This document shows, one piece after another, positions 58,214-64,000 of a stretch of DNA of 64,000 nt (its first letter is position 1; each line of letters opens with the position of its first letter). Position numbers and translations under genes: made by a program. The stretch comes from Pseudomonas weihenstephanensis (GTDB lineage Bacteria; Pseudomonadota; Gammaproteobacteria; Pseudomonadales; Pseudomonadaceae). The DNA is taken from the NCBI RefSeq assembly GCF_001043055.1, contig NZ_JYLF01000003.1, positions 496,001 to 560,000 on the forward strand. Direction: 5' to 3'. The notes under the pieces were generated by a model that saw nothing but the letters and a program-made list of their open reading frames with translations, ran no database searches and was not told the origin of the DNA.

Positions 58214-59055
58214 GCGTCAGCTCCTTTCTTGGCGTCCGGCTGCTTGCAGATCCGGTCGAGCATGATGGCCAACAACACAATCGCCAGCCCGGCTTCAAAG
58301 CCCAGGGCGATGTCGGCGGTGTTGAGCGCGTTGACCACCGGTTTGCCCAGGCCATCGGCGCCGACCAGAGCGGCGATCACCACCATCGACAACGACAACA
58401 TGATGCACTGCGTGATGCCCGCCGCGATGCTGGGCATGGCGTGGGGCAGTTCGATGCGCGTGAGCAACTGACGCCGCGAGCAGCCAAAGGCTTTGCCTGC
58501 GTCGAGCAGCTCGTGCGGTACGTCACGGATGCCCAAATATGTCAGGCGAATGGGCGCCGCAATGGCGAACACCACGGTTGAAATCAGCCCCGGTACCACC
58601 CCCAGCCCGAACAGGGTCAAGGTGGGGATCAGGTAAACGAAGGTTGGCACGGTCTGCATCAGGTCCAGCACCGGGCGCATGAAGGTGTAGAACATCGGTT
58701 TGTGCGCCGCGAGTATCCCTAGCGGCACGCCAATGATCACGCACACAAAGGTGGCAAACAGCACCTGAGCCAGGGTCTCCATGGTTTCTTGCCAATAACC
58801 CAGGTTCAAAATAAGCAGAAAAGAAAACGCCACAAACACCGTCAGTCCCCATTTGCGTTGAATGGCGTGGGCGAGCAGGGCGATCAAGCCGATAAACACA
58901 AAGGGGTTGAACCAGGTCAGCGCAAACGTCACGCCGTGGATCATCGTTTCCAGCGTCATTGCAATGGCATCGAACGTGCTGGCGCCGTGTTGCGTCAGCC
59001 ATTCAACGAAGCCTGCAATGTACTGGCCTAAAGGGATTTTTTGATCGATCAGCAT
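58210..59055 (-). CDS. cbcW: Choline/betaine ABC transporter permease
   Basis: 281 residues from the ATG at 59055; two ATGs up to 59073 are possible and none has a good ribosome site. About six helices. The binding-protein-dependent permease loop with GIRDVPHELLDAGKAFGCSRRQLLTRIELPHAMPSI (about 174-209) contains the EAA contact motif. It forms the membrane channel of the choline/betaine importer with the ATPase. Confidence 0.92.
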   Translation of the reverse strand: MLIDQKIPLGQYIAGFVEWLTQHGASTFDAIAMTLETMIHGVTFALTWFNPFVFIGLIALLAHAIQRKWGLTVFVAFSFLLILNLGYWQETMETLAQVLFATFVCVIIGVPLGILAAHKPMFYTFMRPVLDLMQTVPTFVYLIPTLTLFGLGVVPGLISTVVFAIAAPIRLTYLGIRDVPHELLDAGKAFGCSRRQLLTRIELPHAMPSIAAGITQCIMLSLSMVVIAALVGADGLGKPVVNALNTADIALGFEAGLAIVLLAIMLDRICKQPDAKKGADA

Positions 59056-59123
59056 GGTAGTGAACATCCGCATGCAGGAGGAGTGAAACGGAGCCGCACG
59101 GGGAGGCCGTACGGCGCCCGCAA

Positions 59124-60071
59124 TTACTGCGCGAGGCTGGCTTTCACGGCCTCCAGACCCGGTTTGCCGTCAATCGTCGTCACGCCCGCCAGCCAGGTGT
59201 CGAGCACCTGCGGGTGTTGTTTAAGCCAGGCTTTGGCGGCAACGTCGGGTTTGATTTTTTTGTCCAGCACCTCGCCCATCAGGCTGCTTTCCATGTCCAG
59301 GCTGAACACCAGGTTTTTCAGGAGCTGGCCCACGTTGCTGCATTGCTCGACGTAGCCTTTGCGGGTGTTGGTGTAGATGGTGGCTTGCCCGTAGTTGGGA
59401 CCAAAGAAGTCATCGCCGCCGGTGAGGTATTTCATCTTGAAACGCGTGTTCATCGGGTGTGGCTCCCAGCCCAGAAACACCACGTCAGTGCCACGCCGCT
59501 GGGCGCGCTCCACCTGCGACAGCATCCCGGCCTCACTGGACTCCACCACTTTGAAGCCCGCGTCTTTCAAGCCGAATGCGTTCTTGTCGATCATGGTCTG
59601 GATCATGCGATTGCCATCGTTGCCCGGCTCAATGCCGTAGATTTTGCCGTCCAGTTCCTGTTTGAATTTGGGCAGGTCGGCAAAGTCTTTCAAACCCTTG
59701 TTGTAGAGGGCTTCGGGCACGGCGAGGGTGTATTTGGCGTTCTCCAGATTGGCGCGCACGGTGTCGACGGTGCCAGCCTCACGGTAAGGCTTGATGTCGT
59801 TTTCCATGGTCGGCATCCAGTTGCCCAGAAACACGTCCATGTTCTTGCCATCGGCCAGCGACTTGTAGGTGACCGGTACGGAAATCATCGTGGTTTTGGT
59901 TTTGTAACCCAAGGCGTTCAGCAAGGTGCTGGCCACGGCGGTGGTCACGGTGATGTCGGTCCAGCCGACATCCGAAAAATTAACCGTGGCGCATTGCGCG
60001 GGTTCGGCTGCCTGGACGATGACCGGCAGACTCAGCAGGGCAGCCAACAACACTGATCGGGAATGTCTCAT
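59124..60071 (-). CDS. cbcX: Choline/betaine ABC transporter substrate-binding protein
   Basis: 315 residues from the ATG at 60071, which gives a clean Sec signal (MRHSRSVLL...VQAAEP, cleavage near 21). Aromatic residues typical of quaternary-amine binding are present: VNFSDVGWTDI (about 30-40), FLGNWMPTMEND (about 80-91) and FLGWEPHPMN (about 193-202). It captures choline in the periplasm. First gene of the leftward cbcXWV operon. Confidence 0.93.
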   Translation of the reverse strand: MRHSRSVLLAALLSLPVIVQAAEPAQCATVNFSDVGWTDITVTTAVASTLLNALGYKTKTTMISVPVTYKSLADGKNMDVFLGNWMPTMENDIKPYREAGTVDTVRANLENAKYTLAVPEALYNKGLKDFADLPKFKQELDGKIYGIEPGNDGNRMIQTMIDKNAFGLKDAGFKVVESSEAGMLSQVERAQRRGTDVVFLGWEPHPMNTRFKMKYLTGGDDFFGPNYGQATIYTNTRKGYVEQCSNVGQLLKNLVFSLDMESSLMGEVLDKKIKPDVAAKAWLKQHPQVLDTWLAGVTTIDGKPGLEAVKASLAQ

Positions 60072-60664
60072 GGGGCGACTCCTGGAGTTCGGTGGGCGGT
60101 TTTGGCGGGTAAAACCGTACGTATCAGTGGCGGTTGGACGATGCCGGGCCGACGGGCTGACCGAGCATCTTGCAATCGAGTCGACACCGATCATGTAACA
60201 GTCAAAATCAAACGCCTACAGGGGGCGTCGCATCCAGTACAGGGAGGGTCGTATCTGATACCGGAGAGGTCGTATCTGGAGATTTTCTGGGCCAATAGCC
60301 GGTTTTTGATGCGTCTGAGCCGTCTTTAACCCCAGCACTTTTTAAGCGCACGCCGACCCTGTTTGGCGCATTTGTGCCTTTCGTGACACTTCATCTTGCC
60401 TTCGTTCCTACACGCTTCCCACAAGTGCTACCTATTTGCTCAACCGTGCCTGGCGACTCGCCAACGGCCTGTTTAAAGGGTCTTTGAACAGCGTTTTGCC
60501 ATGACCCGCCCAGACACTTTGCGACGTCGTTTTCAGGTTTTATTGAATGGCCATTCAAGTTTGGGCATGGCATTTGCGTTGTGATCATAAAGCCCCTAGC
60601 CAAGCGGGCAATAACAAGAGCCTGCGCCTGGGCCATTCTCAGCATTGTGTGAGGAGATACCGCG
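60072..60664. promoter_or_regulatory. 593-bp control region between cbcX and the GbdR-type gene
   Basis: This long gap holds three phased direct repeats near its left end (60226-60278). The rest carries no ORF I can support and no RNA gene. In P. aeruginosa an sdaB gene lies here, and I see no sign of it. Confidence 0.55.
60226..60278. promoter_or_regulatory. Three direct repeats with 21-bp phasing
   Basis: Two identical 11-bp copies of GGTCGTATCTG begin at 60247 and 60268, and a weaker copy (7 of 11) begins at 60226. The exact 21-bp, two-turn spacing suits an AraC-family activator. The block ends about 155-205 bp upstream of the cbcX start. Confidence 0.6.
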
Positions 60665-61768
60665 ATGACGTCGTTCAACTCCGGGGCCCAACCCCAGAAC
60701 CGTGCGCCTCAATCCATCGGCTTTTTGCTGCTGGACAATTTCACGCTCATTTCCCTGGCTTCCGCGATAGAACCCTTGCGCATGGCCAATCAATTGTCCG
60801 GCCGCGAGTTGTACCGCTGGAGCACCCTCAGTGCAGATGGCAGCCAGGTGTGGGCCAGTGACGGCTTGCAAGTGACCCCCGACGCCAGCATGCATAAGGC
60901 CCCGGCGCTGGACATGGTGATGGTGTGCGGCGGCATCGGCATTCAACGCACCGTCACCCGCGAACATGTGTCGTGGCTGCAAACGCAGGCGCGCCAATCC
61001 CGGCGTTTGGGTGCGGTATGCACCGGCAGTTGGGCGCTGGCATACGCAGGTTTGCTCGACGGCTTTGATTGCAGCGTGCACTGGGAGTGCCTGGCGTCGA
61101 TGCAGGAAGCCTTTCCGCGGGTGTCGATGAGCACGCGTTTATTTACCCTTGATCGCTGCCGTTTCACCAGCTCGGGCGGCACAGCCCCGCTGGACATGAT
61201 GCTGCACTTGATCAGCCGCGATCATGGCCGCGAGTTGTCGGCAGCCATTTCAGAAATGTTTGTGTACGAGCGCATTCGTAACGAGCAAGACCATCAGCGC
61301 GTGCCGCTTAAGCACATGCTCGGCACCAACCAGCCCAAGTTGCAGGAAATCGTGGCGCTGATGGAGGCCAACCTCGAAGAACCCATCGACCTCGATGAGC
61401 TGGCGGTGTACGTCACCGTGTCGCGCCGTCAGCTGGAGCGGCTGTTTCAGAAATACCTGCACTGTTCGCCGTCGCGCTACTACCTCAAGCTGCGACTGGT
61501 ACGAGCGCGGCAACTGCTCAAGCAAACGCCGATGTCGATTATAGAAGTGGCGGCGGTGTGCGGGTTCGTGTCCACCCCACACTTTTCAAAATGCTACCGC
61601 GAGTATTTCGGCATACCGCCACGCGATGAACGCGTGGGTTCCAACACTGCGCAACACACCCGCCTGGTGCCAATCGCGCAATCGGTGCTGTTAAGTCCGC
61701 TTGCGGGGCCGATGTCAGCGTTGAACCAGGCACGCAACGAGTCAACGTTTGCCAGCGTGAGGGTGTGA
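60665..61768 (+). CDS. gbdR: GbdR-type AraC-family regulator of betaine metabolism
   Basis: 367 residues, the same size as P. aeruginosa GbdR. The N-terminal DJ-1/GATase-like domain (about 15-200, GFLLLDNFTLISLASAIEPLRMAN and LGAVCTGSWALAYAGLLDGF) binds the effector. Two AraC helix-turn-helix motifs (about 235-335, VSRRQLERLFQKYL and EVAAVCGFVSTPHFSKCYREYFG) are C-terminal. GbdR activates choline and betaine genes in response to glycine betaine or dimethylglycine. Confidence 0.9.
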   Translation: MTSFNSGAQPQNRAPQSIGFLLLDNFTLISLASAIEPLRMANQLSGRELYRWSTLSADGSQVWASDGLQVTPDASMHKAPALDMVMVCGGIGIQRTVTREHVSWLQTQARQSRRLGAVCTGSWALAYAGLLDGFDCSVHWECLASMQEAFPRVSMSTRLFTLDRCRFTSSGGTAPLDMMLHLISRDHGRELSAAISEMFVYERIRNEQDHQRVPLKHMLGTNQPKLQEIVALMEANLEEPIDLDELAVYVTVSRRQLERLFQKYLHCSPSRYYLKLRLVRARQLLKQTPMSIIEVAAVCGFVSTPHFSKCYREYFGIPPRDERVGSNTAQHTRLVPIAQSVLLSPLAGPMSALNQARNESTFASVRV

Positions 61769-61931
61769 CTCGGCACGACTCTGTGGGTGCGAGCCTGTTC
61801 GCGTGCAGGCACCTGTTGCATTCGACCTTCGTATAAAGCCACCACAGTCCAGCTCGCGTCTACATTGCGGTGGCTAACAGTGATGTGTCGATGGATGCTA
61901 AACATTCGGTCCGCCAAATAAGGATATTAGT

Positions 61932-62939
61932 GTGTTCTCAGAAAAATCAGGCCACAAGCGCAAATACCAGTTCAAAAAACCGGGCGATACCAAAGAGCAT
62001 GTCGAGGCGTTGTATGAAGAGCTAGCCAGCGGCGCTGAGAAAGATTCTGCCGTCATGCAAAAAACCCTTAAAGCCTATGTCCTTGAAATCGTCGAGCACC
62101 TGCGAGGCGCCAAGAACAAGACACGGGATGAGGTAGAGGAAAAAGAGGGGGAGTTTTGGCGGGCGCTGATTCTATTGGGGGTTGCTGCTTTAGCCCTGAT
62201 TGTTCTCGGTAATCAAGAGGCCGGCGGCTGGGCTTGGCTGGATAAAAAACGCTTTTCTTTCAAATTGACGGGCACCCTGCTGGCATTCATTTTTCTAATG
62301 ATTCAGATCGAGCGAATGGCCTTTTTCAAAGTGCTGTGGGGGTATGGCTTCACCAAGCTCATAGTGTCTATCGGTGCCTCAGCGTTGCTGGTTTTTTCTA
62401 CAGGCAAGGCCGCCGGGGTTATCAATGGCGTTTTCGGGGTTGATTCAACCGCATTACCGCTGAGTTTGACGTTCATGACCGGTTTTGTATTTTTCAAATA
62501 CCTGTCTCCGTTCGTTTTCTTGATTGGTTTGCTGGCGTTGGTCCACGTCCTCATCATCGCGGTGTGGCTCAAGGCGGTCGCCAAAGGAGATTTCCCGACC
62601 GGGCCTTTGGTGAGTTCGGCAGTCTTTTTTATTTTTTCGATTTTGGTCATGGGGTTTTATTGGGGATGGGGAGGCACTCGTCTGAGTGACGAGCGCTTGC
62701 CAGAAGTCGCGTACAAATTGGCGCATATTCTGGACTTTAATAACCGGCATCTGTGCGCCAACATTCCTTCTGCCGATGCGGTGGTCTTTATTGGCTCCAG
62801 CCAGAATGTTGTGTTGATTGATCCTCACCCGGTGAGCATCGACAGCGTGCAGGCGTTCTTTGAACAAGACCTGTCTATTCCCCCAGCGTTCGAGCGCCAG
62901 GCGTGCGCATTGCCCTCGGCACATTCAGCCCTTCTTTAA
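61932..62939 (+). CDS. Polytopic membrane protein of unknown function
   Basis: 335 residues from a GTG with an AAGGA-like ribosome site. A charged N-terminal tail of about 75 residues (helical, with EEKEGEFW) is followed by about six hydrophobic segments (about 77-95, 113-128, 139-157, 174-195, 200-215 and 223-240). The C-terminal 85 residues are soluble, with two Cys. I recognise no family. The coding stretch is lower in GC than its neighbours, and its end overlaps the convergent DUF3010 gene by 15 bp. Confidence 0.75.
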   Translation: MFSEKSGHKRKYQFKKPGDTKEHVEALYEELASGAEKDSAVMQKTLKAYVLEIVEHLRGAKNKTRDEVEEKEGEFWRALILLGVAALALIVLGNQEAGGWAWLDKKRFSFKLTGTLLAFIFLMIQIERMAFFKVLWGYGFTKLIVSIGASALLVFSTGKAAGVINGVFGVDSTALPLSLTFMTGFVFFKYLSPFVFLIGLLALVHVLIIAVWLKAVAKGDFPTGPLVSSAVFFIFSILVMGFYWGWGGTRLSDERLPEVAYKLAHILDFNNRHLCANIPSADAVVFIGSSQNVVLIDPHPVSIDSVQAFFEQDLSIPPAFERQACALPSAHSALL

Positions 62940-63344
62940 CAAGGCCGCACACGCGGCTTTATAAGCGTCATGTTGATACTTGTTCAGCGACGCCGGTAGC
63001 TCGAATGCATATTTCTTGAATTGCGCCGTCAGGGTTTGCGGTGACAGCAACTGCACCTCGCATTCATCGAGCAGTTGCAGGATGCCCTCGATCTTGAACG
63101 TGGTAGGGCCACCGGCGAACTCGCCTTTTTTGCTGCGCTTTTTAATGGCGATGCGGGTGATGCCATTGGCCGCGACAAATGCTGCCACCTGAGCGGCGAA
63201 GGCTTTGACGTTCGCGGCGTCTTCATCGTCGTCGAGGGCGATTTTTTTGGTGCTGATGGTGACGTGCTCAAGGCCGGCCTGGCCTTGACGGGCCAAGGCG
63301 AAGATGGCTTCGCTGCCTTTGATGTCGATACCGCAAATAGTCAT
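62925..63344 (-). CDS. DUF3010 family protein
   Basis: 139 residues from the ATG at 63344 (MTICGIDIKGSEA), which fits the family start better than the frame at 63362. The N-terminal CGIDIKGSEAIFALA line and the KKRSKKGEFAGGPTTFKIEG segment (about 69-88) are typical. The fold suggests an RNase H-like or Holliday-resolvase-like architecture, but this is a guess and the function is unknown. It is cytoplasmic. Confidence 0.82.
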   Translation of the reverse strand: MTICGIDIKGSEAIFALARQGQAGLEHVTISTKKIALDDDEDAANVKAFAAQVAAFVAANGITRIAIKKRSKKGEFAGGPTTFKIEGILQLLDECEVQLLSPQTLTAQFKKYAFELPASLNKYQHDAYKAACAALLKKG

Positions 63345-63403
63345 AAATCCCCAATCCGTCATTAATGCGCTGATGCTGCGTAAATGAAGTACGCCTGCGA
63401 ACG

Positions 63404-63805
63404 TTATTGCTGGCCGATCGACTCCAAAAACTCCGACCGGTCATCGCTCACGGCAGCAATGCAGTCGTTTTGCGCAATGTTGAACGCCTCTGTCCCCGCT
63501 GTGGCCGGGAAGACCACCACCGAGCAATCGGCATCCCGCTGGTGCAACCACAGCGACTGGGCGGTTTTGATTTTGCTGGTGATGTTGTTGAGCTGGGTCG
63601 CGTTGCTGCCGTACAGCGAGGTCATGCGCGCTTGCAAGGCTTCGTAGTTTTCAGTCAACAACTGCTCGGCAGCGTTGCGGCTGTACACCGAACACGCGAG
63701 GGTTTGCTGGTCGTTTTCGACGGCATCACACGGGTTGAAGTCGGCATCATCGGCCGCGTATGCGCCGCTTGTGATCAACGCCAAGGCCAGGAGAATCGAT
63801 TTCAT
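63404..63805 (-). CDS. LprI-like (DUF1311) periplasmic protein
   Basis: 133 residues with a Sec signal (about 1-17, SGAYAADD). The mature part has four Cys, in NPCDAV, LACSVY, DADCSV and QNDCIA, and a central TAQSLWLHQRDADC line (about 85-98), which is the signature of the LprI/DUF1311 family. Some relatives inhibit lysozyme. The function here is unproven. Confidence 0.83.
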   Translation of the reverse strand: MKSILLALALITSGAYAADDADFNPCDAVENDQQTLACSVYSRNAAEQLLTENYEALQARMTSLYGSNATQLNNITSKIKTAQSLWLHQRDADCSVVVFPATAGTEAFNIAQNDCIAAVSDDRSEFLESIGQQ

Positions 63806-64000
63806 TGCGGCTTCCTAATCCAGAGTTGGGACGGATTCTGGCTTAAGCGTGCGTCAAAAGCCACGCAACATCGGCCAATTGCCTACCTGCTGAGCGCTTT
63901 GACTGTGCTTGACGCTTTCTGCAATCGCGCTGTCGCTTTTGCACCCGGCTGCTTTTAACCCCAAGCCTATGCTGGCCCAAAGCGCCGGCAGACGATTCGG

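Overview
This window looks like chromosomal DNA of a Pseudomonas, most likely from the fluorescens/fragi side of the genus. That is an inference from three things: the GC-rich codon usage, the many short Pseudomonas-type palindromic intergenic repeats, and gene orders typical of the genus (tkt-epd-pgk-fba, and betA-betB-betI-betT next to a choline ABC transporter and a GbdR-type regulator). About 55 protein-coding genes are supported. I see no tRNA, rRNA, CRISPR array, transposase or phage gene.

Layout. 1-1.8 kb: 3' part of a membrane PQQ dehydrogenase. 1.85-5.4 kb: a LysR regulator divergent from a DadA-like D-amino acid dehydrogenase, a RidA protein and an orphan amino acid-binding protein. 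5.5-13.9 kb is the most accessory-looking part. It holds a leftward five-gene operon (TauD-type dioxygenase, AMP-forming ligase, thermostable-hemolysin/GNAT-fold protein, Bcr/CflA exporter, DoxX-like protein), with its own LysR regulator, a MarR regulator and a divergent alpha/beta-hydrolase plus CynX-type transporter. It has the parts list of an undescribed small-molecule pathway. 13.9-18 kb: mltA, a cytochrome c'-like lipoprotein, a DUF1090 protein and ligB. 18-20.4 kb: metK behind a fused ArsR-methyltransferase regulator that has a perfect 24-bp palindrome upstream. 20.6-26.5 kb: central carbon genes tkt, epd, pgk and fba, with a small lipoprotein between pgk and fba. 26.8-30.8 kb: a FecI/FecR/TonB-receptor cell-surface signalling unit. 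31-33.4 kb: D-serine dehydratase and its DsdC-like regulator. 33.5-43.5 kb: mixed housekeeping and conserved genes (cytochrome c peroxidase, PL7 lyase, REC-PAS-GGDEF protein, YgjP-like metallopeptidase, ElaA, FUSC/YccS protein, YhiN-type flavoprotein). 43.6-50.2 kb: dbpA, an MdtD-like exporter, a translationally coupled TldE/TldD pair and an RraA-fold protein. 50.4-61.8 kb: the choline and glycine-betaine locus betA, betB, betI, betT, the choline ABC transporter (cbcV/W/X type) and a GbdR-type activator. 61.9-63.8 kb: an unknown membrane protein, a DUF3010 protein and an LprI-like protein.

How the genes work together. Choline is imported by BetT or by the ABC system, oxidised by BetA and BetB to glycine betaine, and controlled by BetI (a perfect 20-bp palindrome lies in the betI/betT gap) and probably by the GbdR-type protein (three 21-bp-phased direct repeats lie upstream of the ABC operon). 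D-amino acids are handled by two separate modules, the DadA-like/RidA operon and DsdA/DsdC. The candidate new system is the 5.5-11.8 kb ligase, dioxygenase and hemolysin-family operon. Its product cannot be deduced from sequence alone.
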